NCBI GenBank assembly: GCA_035651755.1
Contig: DASRFA010000007.1
Span: 179,377 to 243,376, forward strand
Source: DASRFA01 sp035651755
GTDB lineage: Bacteria > Desulfobacterota > Binatia > UBA12015
Length of the DNA stretch: 64,000 nt
Direction of reading: 5' to 3'
A program made the translations under genes and the position numbers. The notes beneath the pieces are model-generated. The model saw nothing but the letters and a program-made list of their open reading frames with translations, had not been told where the DNA came from and made no database searches. Positions 43,237-52,387 of the stretch are shown here, one piece after another; position 1 is the first letter of the stretch; each line of letters begins with the position of its first letter.

Positions 43237-44421
43237 ATGCAGCAGCTCGCCGATCGCCTCCTAAACGAAGGTTTCCTGCAGGGCCTGCCGACGCCCGTCG
43301 GCTACGTCCTGGTCGTCGCCTTCTTCGCGTTCGTCCTCCTGAACTTCATCATGCTCGTCGCCGGCGTGACGAGCTGGCTCGAGCGCCGCGTGTGGGCCCG
43401 CATCCAGTCGCGTGTCGGGCCGAACCGGGTCGGGCCGCAGGGCTCGATCCAATGGCTCGCCGACGGCATCAAGAACATCCTGAAGGAGGACATCGTCCCG
43501 CTCGCGGCGGATCGCATCCTCTTCAAGGCGGCGCCGTACCTCGCGATGATGGGCTTCTTCGCGGCCTTCGCCGTGCTGCCCTTCGGCGACGGGCTCATCG
43601 TCGCCGACATCAACGTCGGCATCCTTTACGTGACCGCGGTCACGGCGCTCGTCGTGGTCGGGATCCTGATGGCGGGTTGGTCGTCGAACAACAAGTGGGC
43701 GCTTCTCGGCGGGATCCGCTCCGCCGCCCAGATCATCAGCTACGAGATCCCGGCCGCGCTCGCGATCCTGACCATCGTGCTCTTCACGGGAACGCTCAGC
43801 ATGCAGGGCATCATCCGCATGCAGGGCTGGGCGCCCTGGAACTGGTTCCTGTTCGCGAACCCGTTCGCGTTCGTGTCGTTCTTCATCTTCTACGTCTCGG
43901 CGCTCGCGGAGGGGAACCGGACGCCGTTCGACCTGCCGGAGGCGGAGTCGGAGCTCGTCGCGGGGGCGTTCACGGAGTACAGCGGCCTCCGGAGCCTTCT
44001 CTTCTTCCTCGTCGAGTGGGGGAACCTCTACGTCATCGGCGCGCTCGCGACGACGCTCTTCCTCGGCGGCTGGCACGTCCCCGCGTTCACCGAGAGCGCC
44101 TTCGTGCTCGGCGTGGCACAGGCGGTCGTCTTCTTCCTGAAGTCGTACTTCCTCGTCTTCGTCGCGATGTGGATCCGCGCGACGCTTCCGCGCGTGCGCG
44201 TCGACCAGCTCATGTCGCTCTGCTGGAAGTACCTAGTGCCGATCTCGTTCGTGAACATGATCGGCGCGGCGCTCTGGTTCGCGATCTTCCCGAACGGAAG
44301 CCGCGTCGCCTCGATCGCGATGGTCGTCTTCGGCCTCGCGATCGCGCTCTACTTCCTCTCGCGCGTGCGCTTCCACCTGCGGCGCGCCAAGCCCGAGCTG
44401 ACGCTCAGCCCGATCGCCTGA
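43237..44421 (+). CDS. nuoH: NADH-quinone oxidoreductase subunit H
   Basis: The 394-residue polytopic subunit forms the entry of the quinone chamber. SWLERRVWARIQSRVGPNRV and GPQGSIQWLADGIKNILKED are the classical N-terminal signature. EIPAALAILTIVLF and the acidic PFDLPEAESELVAGAFTEYS loop follow. Eight to nine helices are predicted. The start is an ATG 18 bases after nuoD. Confidence 0.97.
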   Translation: MQQLADRLLNEGFLQGLPTPVGYVLVVAFFAFVLLNFIMLVAGVTSWLERRVWARIQSRVGPNRVGPQGSIQWLADGIKNILKEDIVPLAADRILFKAAPYLAMMGFFAAFAVLPFGDGLIVADINVGILYVTAVTALVVVGILMAGWSSNNKWALLGGIRSAAQIISYEIPAALAILTIVLFTGTLSMQGIIRMQGWAPWNWFLFANPFAFVSFFIFYVSALAEGNRTPFDLPEAESELVAGAFTEYSGLRSLLFFLVEWGNLYVIGALATTLFLGGWHVPAFTESAFVLGVAQAVVFFLKSYFLVFVAMWIRATLPRVRVDQLMSLCWKYLVPISFVNMIGAALWFAIFPNGSRVASIAMVVFGLAIALYFLSRVRFHLRRAKPELTLSPIA

Positions 44422-44426
44422 AGGAC

Positions 44427-44966
44427 ATGGGTTACTTCGCGAACATCCGCGATTCGGTCCGGACGATCTTCGAGGGCCTCGCGATCACCGCGTCCCACCT
44501 CGTCCGCAAGCCGTACACGATCCAGTACCCGGACCGGACCGACATCCGGGTCCAGGACGCCTTGCCGTTCCGCTACCGCGGCCTCCTCGACGTCGACCTC
44601 GAGATCTGCACCGGCTGCCTCGCCTGCGAGCGCGCCTGTCCGATCGACTGCATCGTGATCGACGCCGAGAAGGACAAGCAGACGAAGGAGATGATCCTCA
44701 AGCGCTTCGACATCGACCTCGCGAAGTGCATGTACTGCGGTCTCTGCTCGGAGCCGTGCCCGACCGGCTCGATCCACCACACGCCCGAGTTCGAAGGTGC
44801 CGACTACTCGCTCGAGAGCCTGATCCGCCGCTTCGTGAAGGCGCCCGTCGTCGCCTACAAGCCGTCGAAGGGCCCCGAGACCGATCCGGAGATCGCGCCC
44901 ATCTTGACGCGCGGATTGCGGTACTTGGACGAATTCGCTACACCCGGCGGCGCCGACGCCGACTAG
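44427..44966 (+). CDS. nuoI: NADH-quinone oxidoreductase subunit I
   Basis: A 179-residue ferredoxin-like subunit with two 4Fe-4S clusters (N6a, N6b). The ligand motifs are CTGCLACERACPIDC and CMYCGLCSEPCPTGS. The N-terminal helix (FANIRDSVRTIFEGLAI) packs on the membrane arm. AAGGA precedes the ATG, five bases after the nuoH stop. In an eleven-subunit enzyme this subunit is the likely point of electron entry. Confidence 0.96.
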   Translation: MGYFANIRDSVRTIFEGLAITASHLVRKPYTIQYPDRTDIRVQDALPFRYRGLLDVDLEICTGCLACERACPIDCIVIDAEKDKQTKEMILKRFDIDLAKCMYCGLCSEPCPTGSIHHTPEFEGADYSLESLIRRFVKAPVVAYKPSKGPETDPEIAPILTRGLRYLDEFATPGGADAD

Positions 44967-45024
44967 GCGCGATCCTTGCATCGGGATTGCAATCGATTTT
45001 TGGCTTGCCGGTGAAGGCCCACCA

Positions 45025-45534
45025 GTGATCTACGCCGCTCTCTTCTACGGGGTCGCCGGCTTGACGGTGCTCGGAGCGCTCGGCGTCGCGTTCTCGAACA
45101 ACGTCGTCTATTCGGCGTTCTCGCTGATGGCCGCGCTGCTCGGCGGCGCCGGGCTCTACGTCTTCCTCTCCGCCGACTTCGTCGCCGCGGTCCAGCTCCT
45201 GGTCTACGTCGGCGGCATCCTCGTCCTCACGCTCTTCGCGATCATGCTCACGCACCAGATCTCGAACGTCGAGGTCTCGAACCGCTCGGTCGGCAAGCTG
45301 CCGGCGCTCGCGCTGGTCGCGTTCGTCGGGGCGGGGATGGGGTACGCGATCGTGAAGGCGCCCTGGCGCGTCGCCGGGCCCGCCGCCGAGATCGCGGCGG
45401 GGCAGGGGACGACCTACGGCATCGGCGACAGCTTCCTGAACAAGTACCTGCTGCCGTTCGAGCTCGCGTCCGTGGTGCTGCTGACGGCCCTCGTCGGCGC
45501 GATCGTCCTCTCGCGGAAGGAGCTGCGCGACTGA
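45025..45534 (+). CDS. nuoJ: NADH-quinone oxidoreductase subunit J
   Basis: A 169-residue subunit with five transmembrane helices. The conserved VVYSAFSLMAALLGGAGLYV and AVQLLVYVGGILVLTLFAIM segments are present; the latter holds the pi-bulge helix region linked to proton pumping. The GTG start lies 58 bases after nuoI, the longest gap in the operon. Confidence 0.95.
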   Translation: MIYAALFYGVAGLTVLGALGVAFSNNVVYSAFSLMAALLGGAGLYVFLSADFVAAVQLLVYVGGILVLTLFAIMLTHQISNVEVSNRSVGKLPALALVAFVGAGMGYAIVKAPWRVAGPAAEIAAGQGTTYGIGDSFLNKYLLPFELASVVLLTALVGAIVLSRKELRD

Positions 45535-45568
45535 CGGCCGCGGCCGGAGTCGCACGGGAACCGCACGC

Positions 45569-45877
45569 ATGGAGATCGGCCTTCACCATTACCTGTTCGT
45601 CGCGCTCGTCGTGTTCCTGTCGGGGATCTTCACGGTGCTCACGCGGCGCAACGCGATCGGCGTCCTGATGGGAGTCGAGCTCGTCCTGAACTCGGCGAAC
45701 ATCAACTACATCGCGTTCGCCCGCTACGGGGGCACGCCTTACGACGGCCAGGTCTTCGCGATCTTCGTCATCATGCTCGCCGCGGCGGAGGCGGCGATCG
45801 GCCTCGCGATCGTGCTCGGGATCTACCGCACGTTCCAGACGATCGACGTCGAGGCGACGGACTCGCTGCGCGGCTGA
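45569..45877 (+). CDS. nuoK: NADH-quinone oxidoreductase subunit K
   Basis: The 102-residue subunit has three helices. The two conserved membrane glutamates are in LMGVELVLNSANINY and MLAAAEAAIGLAIVL; they belong to the proton path. LTRRNAIGVLMG is the family signature. It starts with ATG 34 bases after nuoJ. Confidence 0.96.
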   Translation: MEIGLHHYLFVALVVFLSGIFTVLTRRNAIGVLMGVELVLNSANINYIAFARYGGTPYDGQVFAIFVIMLAAAEAAIGLAIVLGIYRTFQTIDVEATDSLRG

Positions 45878-45910
45878 GCCGGGCGGCGGCGCCAGGGGGA
45901 GCGGGAGGAA

Positions 45911-48094
45911 GTGTCGCATCCGATCGAGGTCGACTACCTGAGGTGGATCGTGCTGGCCCCGCTTCTCGGGGCCGCGGTCAACGGCCTCGCCGGAGCCGCG
46001 CTCCAGAAGCGCTTCGGCAAGCACGCCGTCAGCGCGATCGCGCTCGCGACGGTCGCGATCAGCTTCGCGCTCTCGGTGCGCGCGTTCGCGCAGCTCCTCG
46101 GGCTCGCGCCGGAGCAGCGCTTCCTCCTCGACGCGATGTCGAAGTGGATCCACATCGGCAGCCTGAAGGTCGACCTGGCGTTCTGGCTCGATCCGCTGTC
46201 GTCGACGATGATCCTCGTCGTCACCGGGATCGGCGGGCTCATCCATCTCTACTCGGTCGGCTACATGTCCGACGAGCCGAGCTACTGGCGCTACTTCACG
46301 TACCTGAACCTCTTCATGGCGGCGATGCTGACGCTCGTGCTGGGCGACAGCCTGCTCACGATGTTCGTCGGCTGGGAGGGCGTCGGGCTCTGCTCGTACG
46401 CGCTCATCGGCTTCTGGCACAAGGAGTGGGCGAACGCGTCGGCCGGGTCCAAGGCGTTCATCACCAACCGGGTCGGCGACTTCGGCTTCGTCCTCGGGAT
46501 GTTCGCGCTCTTCTGGACGCTCGACCGGAGCGGGCAGGGGACGCTCGTCTTCCGCGAGGTCGCGCAGCGGCTCCCGCTGCTCGACGGGCAGATGGTCTGG
46601 GGAATCGCAGCCCCCACCTTCATCACGCTGATGCTGTTCGTCGGGGCGTGCGGCAAGTCGGCGCAGATCCCGCTGCACGTCTGGCTCCCCGACGCGATGG
46701 CCGGTCCGACGCCGGTCTCTGCGCTGATCCACGCGGCGACGATGGTCACCGCCGGCGTCTACATGATCGCCCGCCTGAACTTCCTCTTCGACCTCGCGCC
46801 CGACACCCTGCACGTGGTCGCGGTGATCGGGACGCTGACGGCGTTCATGGCCGCGACGATCGGCGTCGCGCAGTTCGACATCAAGAAGGTCCTCGCCTAC
46901 TCGACGGTGTCGCAGCTCGGCTTCATGTTCATCGCGATGGGCGTCGGTGCCTACTCGGCCGGAGTCTTCCACCTCTTCACGCACGCGTTCTTCAAGGCCT
47001 GCCTCTTCCTCGGATCGGGAAGCGTGATCCACGCGCTCCACCACGAGCAGGACGTGCGCCACATGGGCGGGCTCAAGAAGCACATGCCGGTCACGTTCTG
47101 GACGTTCGCGTTCGCGACGCTCGCCCTCGCCGGCGTGCCGCCGATGGCCGGCTTCATCTCGAAGGACGAGATCCTCTTCAAGGCGTTCTCGAGCCCGCAG
47201 GGCTCGCCGATCATCTGGTTCCTCGGAAGCCTCACCGCGGGCTTCACGGCCTTCTACATGTTCCGCCAGGTCTTCATGGTTTTCTTCGGCGAGTACCGCG
47301 GCGGGCACCACGGCCATGCCGGCCACGCCGACGAGCACGCGCCGCACGCGCACGGCCACGTCGCCGCGGAGCCGCACGAGTCGCCGGCTCTCATGACGAT
47401 CCCGCTCGTGCTGCTCGCCGCGGGATCGATCCTCGCCGGCATGCTGAACGTGCCGGCCGCGCTCGGCGGCCACCACGCGTTCGACAACTGGCTGGCGCCC
47501 GTCATCGCGGGCAGCCACGTGCCGCACGCGGCCGCGCCTGCGACGGGCGAGCACGGCGTGACCGGCGCGGTCGAGCACGAGGCCCGCGTCCTCGAGCACG
47601 ACGCGGAGACCTTCGCGCACGACGTCGAGACCGAGCCCTCCGAGTACGTCCTGATGGGCTTCTCGGTGGCGGTCGCGCTCGGCGGGATCCTGCTCGCGTA
47701 CCTGATGTACTACCGGCGGTCGATCGATCCCGAGTTCTTCGCGCGCGCATGGGGCGCAGTGCCGTACCGCCTCGTCTACAACAAGTACTACTTCGACGAG
47801 ATCTACGAGGCGACCGTCATCCGCGGGACGCTCGTGCTTTCACGCGCGCTCGCGACATTCGACCGCGTCGTGATCGACGGGCTCGTGAACGGCGCCGGCT
47901 GGCTCGTGCGCCAGGTGTCCGCGCTCGACGGCGCGTTCGACCGCGTCGTGGTCGACGGCATCGTGAACCTGATCGGCCGCGTGAGCCTCGCGATCGGGAA
48001 CCGCGCGCGCGGGCTGCAGACGGGGCACATCTACTCGTATCTCTACGCGATCGTGATCGGGGTGGTCGTGATCATGTTCGTCCGCTTGCTGTAG
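45911..48094 (+). CDS. nuoL: NADH-quinone oxidoreductase subunit L
   Basis: A 727-residue antiporter-like subunit at the distal end of the membrane arm. Helices 1-14 include FVGWEGVGLCSYALIGFW, the GKSAQIPLHVWLPDAMAGPT block and THAFFKACLFLGSGSVIHAL. The lateral helix and its anchor form the C-terminal third. A His-rich hydrophilic loop lies at ~458-492 (GGHHGHAGHADEHAPHAHGH), with further histidines up to ~565. The GTG start has GGAGGAA upstream. Confidence 0.97.
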   Translation: MSHPIEVDYLRWIVLAPLLGAAVNGLAGAALQKRFGKHAVSAIALATVAISFALSVRAFAQLLGLAPEQRFLLDAMSKWIHIGSLKVDLAFWLDPLSSTMILVVTGIGGLIHLYSVGYMSDEPSYWRYFTYLNLFMAAMLTLVLGDSLLTMFVGWEGVGLCSYALIGFWHKEWANASAGSKAFITNRVGDFGFVLGMFALFWTLDRSGQGTLVFREVAQRLPLLDGQMVWGIAAPTFITLMLFVGACGKSAQIPLHVWLPDAMAGPTPVSALIHAATMVTAGVYMIARLNFLFDLAPDTLHVVAVIGTLTAFMAATIGVAQFDIKKVLAYSTVSQLGFMFIAMGVGAYSAGVFHLFTHAFFKACLFLGSGSVIHALHHEQDVRHMGGLKKHMPVTFWTFAFATLALAGVPPMAGFISKDEILFKAFSSPQGSPIIWFLGSLTAGFTAFYMFRQVFMVFFGEYRGGHHGHAGHADEHAPHAHGHVAAEPHESPALMTIPLVLLAAGSILAGMLNVPAALGGHHAFDNWLAPVIAGSHVPHAAAPATGEHGVTGAVEHEARVLEHDAETFAHDVETEPSEYVLMGFSVAVALGGILLAYLMYYRRSIDPEFFARAWGAVPYRLVYNKYYFDEIYEATVIRGTLVLSRALATFDRVVIDGLVNGAGWLVRQVSALDGAFDRVVVDGIVNLIGRVSLAIGNRARGLQTGHIYSYLYAIVIGVVVIMFVRLL

Positions 48095-48106
48095 TCGGAG
48101 ACGACG

Positions 48107-49636
48107 ATGTTCACCAACGTGCTGACCTGGATGATCTTCCTACCGCTCCTCGGCGCGGCGATCGTCCTCTGCCTGCCGGGGCGCGCGCACGCGCTGATCA
48201 AGTGGACGGCGGCCGCCTTCACGGTTCCTCCGCTCCTGATGGCGTGGTGGCTCTTCGAGCACTTCGACCGCACCACGCCGGGCATGCAGTTCGTGACCAA
48301 GATCCCGTGGATCCCGTCGTTCAACATCGAGTACTTCGTCGGTGTCGACGGCATCTCGATCACGATGGTGCTGCTGACCGCCCTGATCTCCTTCATCTGC
48401 ATCTTCGCGTCGTGGGGGATCGAGAAGGCGGTGAAGGGCTACTTCTCGCTCTTCCTGCTGCTCGACGCCGCGATGATGGGCGTCTTCTGCGCGCTCGACT
48501 TCTTCCTCTTCTTCGTCTTCTGGGAGGTCATGCTCCTCCCGATGTACTTCCTGATCGGGATCTGGGGCGGGCCGCGGCGCGAGTACGCGGCGATCAAGTT
48601 CTTCCTCTACACGATGGCGGGCAGCGTCCTGATGCTGATCGCCATGCTCGCGCTCTACTTCTACAACGAGCCGAACACCTTCGACATGCTGAAGCTCGCG
48701 CAGAACGCGAGCACCTACTCGTCGACCTTCCAGCGCGCCGCGTGGATCGCGCTCTTCATCGGCTTCGCGATCAAGATCCCCGCGTTCCCGTTCCACACCT
48801 GGCTGCCCGACGCGCACGTCGAGGCCCCCACGGCGATCTCGGTCATCCTGGCCGGCGTGCTCCTCAAGATGGGCACGTACGGGATCCTCCGCATCAACTA
48901 CGCGATCCTGCCGCAGGGGACCGCGGACTTCGCGTTCTGGTGCCTGGTCGCGCTCGGGACGTGGAACATCGTCTACGGCGCGCTCTGCGCGATGGCGCAG
49001 AAGGACTTCAAGAAGCTGATCGCGTACTCGTCGATCAGCCACATGGGCTACGTGATGTTCGGCATGGCGACGCTCACCGCCGAGGGCATCGACGGCGCGG
49101 TCCTCCAGATGTTCAACCACGGCACCGTCACCGCGATGCTGTTCCTCCTGGTCGGCGTGATCTACGACCGCGCGCACCACCGCGACATCGACGGCTTCGG
49201 GGGCCTGGCGTCGATCATGCCGTTCTACACCGGCTGGACGGCGCTCGCGTTCTTCGCGGCGATGGGACTTCCCGGCCTGTCCGCGTTCATCTCGGAGGTC
49301 CTGGTCCTGCTCGGCGGCTGGCAGCGCTACCCCGGCCTCACCGCGGTGAGCGCGAGCGCCGTCATCCTGACGGCCGGCTACATGCTCTGGACGATGCAGC
49401 GCATCTACCTCGGCAAGCCGAACGAGAAGTACTTGACGTTGCCGGACATCAACGCGCGCGAGGTCTTCACGCTCGTCCCGCTCGGCATCATCGTGATCGT
49501 GCTCGGCGTGTACCCGCATCCGATCCTCGACCTCATCAACACCTCGCTCGTCCACCTGAACGGCATCGTGACGGCCGCGGCGCAGGGCACGAGCGCGGTC
49601 GCCTCCGCGGCGTCGGCGCTGCCGGTGGTCCGGTAG
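48107..49636 (+). CDS. nuoM: NADH-quinone oxidoreductase subunit M
   Basis: The 509-residue antiporter-like subunit pumps a proton. FFVFWEVMLLPMYFLIGIWG holds the conserved glutamate, KIPAFPFHTWLPDAHVEAPT the lysine motif, and LIAYSSISHMGYVMFG the central region. Fourteen helices are expected. It begins 12 bases after nuoL. Confidence 0.97.
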   Translation: MFTNVLTWMIFLPLLGAAIVLCLPGRAHALIKWTAAAFTVPPLLMAWWLFEHFDRTTPGMQFVTKIPWIPSFNIEYFVGVDGISITMVLLTALISFICIFASWGIEKAVKGYFSLFLLLDAAMMGVFCALDFFLFFVFWEVMLLPMYFLIGIWGGPRREYAAIKFFLYTMAGSVLMLIAMLALYFYNEPNTFDMLKLAQNASTYSSTFQRAAWIALFIGFAIKIPAFPFHTWLPDAHVEAPTAISVILAGVLLKMGTYGILRINYAILPQGTADFAFWCLVALGTWNIVYGALCAMAQKDFKKLIAYSSISHMGYVMFGMATLTAEGIDGAVLQMFNHGTVTAMLFLLVGVIYDRAHHRDIDGFGGLASIMPFYTGWTALAFFAAMGLPGLSAFISEVLVLLGGWQRYPGLTAVSASAVILTAGYMLWTMQRIYLGKPNEKYLTLPDINAREVFTLVPLGIIVIVLGVYPHPILDLINTSLVHLNGIVTAAAQGTSAVASAASALPVVR

Positions 49637-49641
49637 CCGCG

Positions 49642-51135
49642 ATGGACGCGACCGCGCACCTCGGGAACCTGCCCAGCATCCCGTACCTGCTGCCCGAGAT
49701 CGTGCTCGGGACGGCAGTGGTCGCCTTCTTCCTGCTCGACCTCATGATCCGCGACAAGGAGCGGCTCGGGGACATTGCGCTCGTCGTGATGGCGATCGTC
49801 GTGGTGCTGACGACGCGCCTCCTCTGGGTCGACGAGAAGACGCTCTTCCACGGATCCGTCGTCCTCGACGGCTTCGCGCTCTACTTCAAGCTCCTGCTCG
49901 CGCTCGCGGCGTTCGGCGCGATCTGGATGTCGATCGGCTCGCGCGAGGTGCGGCGCACGAACCAGGGCGAGTACTACGGCGTCCTGCTCGCGAGCTCGCT
50001 CGGCATGCTGTTCATGGCGTCCGCGAACAACCTGCTGATGGCCTACCTCTCGCTCGAGTTCGTGAGCCTGACGTCGTACGTGCTCTCGGGCTACATGCGC
50101 CACAGCCGGCGCGCGGGCGAGGCGTCTCTCAAGTACCTGATCTACGGCGGCGTCGCCTCGGGCGCGATGATCTTCGGCATGAGCTGGATCTACGGGCTCG
50201 CCGGCAGCCTCGAGTTCCGCGCCATCCACGAGGCGCTCGCGAACGGAGGGGCCGCGCCGCTGCCGCTCTTCATCGGGCTCCTCCTGACGCTCACCGGCCT
50301 CGGCTACAAGGTCGCGGCGTTTCCGTTCCACATGTGGGCGCCCGACATCTACGAGGGCGCGCCGATCCCGGTGAGCGGCTTCCTCGCGGTCGGATCGAAG
50401 GCCGCGGGCTTCGCGCTCCTCATCCGCTTTTTCTACACGAGCCTCGCGCACGCGACCGGCGCCGGAGTCTACGAGCTCGTGGGAGGCGTCGACTGGAAGG
50501 ACCTCGTCATCGCCCTGTCGATCCTGACGATGACGTTCGGGAACCTCGCCGCGCTGAACCAGCAGGCGAACCTGAAGCGCCTCCTCGCGTACTCGAGCAT
50601 CGCGCACGCCGGGTACACGCTCATGGGCTTCGTCGTCCTGACCGACGACGGCCTCCGCGCGATGCTCTTCTACCTCGCGGTCTACTACGTGATGAACCTG
50701 GGCGCGTTCGTCGTCGTCATGCTGGTTGCGAACTCGACCGGCCGCGAGGACCTCGCCGGCTTCCGCGGGCTCGCGTGGCGGGGCGGCGCGTGGCCCGCGG
50801 TCGCGATGGCGATCTTCATGTTCTCGCTGACCGGGTTGCCGCCCTTCGGCGGGTTCGTCGGGAAGGTCTACCTCTTCGCCGCGGTGGTGCAGGAGAAGCT
50901 GTACTTCCTCGCGCTCGCCGGCGTGATCAACAGCGTGCTGTCGCTCTTCTACTACGCGAAGGTCGTGCGGACGATGTTCCTCGATCAGCCGGTGGGCGGC
51001 GAGGGCGCGGTCGCCGTCGACGCGCACAACGGCGTCCTCCTCGGCGCGCTCGCGGTCGGGACGATCGTCCTCGGGATCGCGTGGTGGCCGCTCGCCGACT
51101 TCGCCGGCCGCTCGGCGCGGTTCTTCCTCGGCTAG
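49642..51135 (+). CDS. nuoN: NADH-quinone oxidoreductase subunit N
   Basis: A 497-residue third antiporter-like subunit. FVSLTSYVLSGYMRHSRRAG, GYKVAAFPFHMWAPDIYEGA, RLLAYSSIAHAGYTLMG and FSLTGLPPFGGFVGK are diagnostic. The ATG lies five bases after nuoM. It is the last gene of the operon; the 304 bases that follow hold only the hairpin repeat (51340-51433) ahead of rsmI. Confidence 0.97.
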   Translation: MDATAHLGNLPSIPYLLPEIVLGTAVVAFFLLDLMIRDKERLGDIALVVMAIVVVLTTRLLWVDEKTLFHGSVVLDGFALYFKLLLALAAFGAIWMSIGSREVRRTNQGEYYGVLLASSLGMLFMASANNLLMAYLSLEFVSLTSYVLSGYMRHSRRAGEASLKYLIYGGVASGAMIFGMSWIYGLAGSLEFRAIHEALANGGAAPLPLFIGLLLTLTGLGYKVAAFPFHMWAPDIYEGAPIPVSGFLAVGSKAAGFALLIRFFYTSLAHATGAGVYELVGGVDWKDLVIALSILTMTFGNLAALNQQANLKRLLAYSSIAHAGYTLMGFVVLTDDGLRAMLFYLAVYYVMNLGAFVVVMLVANSTGREDLAGFRGLAWRGGAWPAVAMAIFMFSLTGLPPFGGFVGKVYLFAAVVQEKLYFLALAGVINSVLSLFYYAKVVRTMFLDQPVGGEGAVAVDAHNGVLLGALAVGTIVLGIAWWPLADFAGRSARFFLG

Positions 51136-51339
51136 GCGTCGTCGCCGGTCTCCGGTCGCGTTCCAGCGCGACGCTCACGCCGCAGGCGCCTCGTGCCGGT
51201 CGCGAGGTCGCGGAAGGCGTCATTCGTGCCGCTGGCCGCGCGCGCGGCTCGCCGCGCGGCGCTACCGCGGCTGGCGGCTTGCCGTCACTGGCATCGCGAC
51301 TAGGATGCCGGACGTGCGCCGCGTCCGGACGACAGCGCG

Positions 51340-51433
51340 ATCCGCGCGCTTCGCGCGCGGCCGAGCGAAGCGAGCTGGGGAGTGGGGGCCCCGGCCGGCT
51401 TTGCCGGACGGGGGCGAGGGGAAGATCCCCTCG
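51340..51433 (-). repeat. hairpin-rich dispersed repeat, copy 2 (before rsmI)
   Basis: Read on the minus strand this matches 25978-26070 in order: CGAGGGGATCTTCCCCTCG, a GGCAAAGCC hairpin, CCCACTCCCC, GCTCGCTTCGCTCGGCCGCG and GCGCGCGGAT. Differences cluster in the stems and loops, and pairing is mostly kept. The last hairpin (51414-51434) ends only five bases before the rsmI ATG. Confidence 0.8.
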
Positions 51434-51439
51434 CTTGCG

Positions 51440-52387
51440 ATGGGCACCATCTACGTCGTCGCGACGCCGATCGGGAACCTCGAGGACATCACGCTGCGCG
51501 CGATCCGCGTGCTGCGCGAGGTGGACGTGGTCGCGGCCGAGGACACGCGGCGGGCGCGCGTCCTGCTCGACCACCTCGGGATCGCGAAGCGGGTCGTCGC
51601 CTACTACGACGCGGTCGAGGCGGCGCGCGCGCCCGAGCTCGTCGCGCGCGCGCTCGCGGGGGAGTCGATCGCGCTCGTGAGCGACGCCGGCACGCCGCTC
51701 GTCGCCGATCCCGGCTTCCGGCTCGTGCGGGCGGCGATCGCGGCGGGCGTGTCGGTCGTGCCCGTGCCTGGACCTTCGGCCGTGACCGCGCTTCTTTCGT
51801 GCGCGGGCCTGCCGCCGGCGCGCTTCACCTTCGTCGGGTTCCTGCCTGCCCGCCAGAGCGCGCGGCGGCGCGCGCTCGCCGAGCTCGCCGACCGGCCCGA
51901 CACGCTCATCTTCTACGAGGCGCCGCGGCGACTTCCCGCCGCGCTCGCGGACATGGCGGACGTGCTCGGCGACCGCCCGGCCGCGATCGGGCGCGAGCTC
52001 ACGAAGCGCTTCGAGGAGATCGCGCGCGGCGGGGTCGCGGAGCTCGCGCAGCGCTTCGCCGAGCGCGCGGGCGGGGCGGATCTGCGGGGCGAGGTCGTGC
52101 TCGCGGTCGCCGGCCGGCCCGAGCGCGCGGGCGGCGCCCGGGACGCCCGGGAAGAGCCGGGCGATGTGCGCGCACCGGACGCGCCGGATGCCCTCCGACC
52201 GGAATCGCTCCCGGATCCGGGCGGCGATCCGGGCGCCTGGCGCGACGTCGACGCGCGTCTCCGCCGGCGGCTCGACGCCGGCGAGCCGCTCTCGAGCGCG
52301 GCCCGAGCGGTGGCCGGCGAGACCGGCCGCGCGCGCCGCGACGTCTACCGCCGCGGCCTCGCGCTGCGCGCGCCTCACGGCGCCTGA
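51440..52387 (+). CDS. rsmI: 16S rRNA (cytidine1402-2'-O)-methyltransferase
   Basis: A 315-residue tetrapyrrole-methylase-fold enzyme that methylates the ribose of C1402, the same base modified by RsmH (8678-9628). IYVVATPIGNLEDITLRAIR, AAEDTRRARVLLDHL, LVSDAGTPLVADPGFRLV, VPVPGPSAVTALL and FVGFLP are diagnostic. The C-terminal ~70 residues are low-complexity with an ending DVYRRGLALR helix. ATG 51440 gives the conserved start; it has no visible ribosome site because a hairpin stands there. Its end overlaps the convergent gene by 13 bases. Confidence 0.95.
   Translation: MGTIYVVATPIGNLEDITLRAIRVLREVDVVAAEDTRRARVLLDHLGIAKRVVAYYDAVEAARAPELVARALAGESIALVSDAGTPLVADPGFRLVRAAIAAGVSVVPVPGPSAVTALLSCAGLPPARFTFVGFLPARQSARRRALAELADRPDTLIFYEAPRRLPAALADMADVLGDRPAAIGRELTKRFEEIARGGVAELAQRFAERAGGADLRGEVVLAVAGRPERAGGARDAREEPGDVRAPDAPDALRPESLPDPGGDPGAWRDVDARLRRRLDAGEPLSSAARAVAGETGRARRDVYRRGLALRAPHGA

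Noticed and set aside
45248..47620. Very long open frame (790 codons) on the minus strand opposite nuoJ-nuoL
   Set aside because: It is antisense to well-conserved Complex I genes and its product is Arg/Asp/Glu/His-rich without any motif, typical of shadow frames in high-GC DNA.
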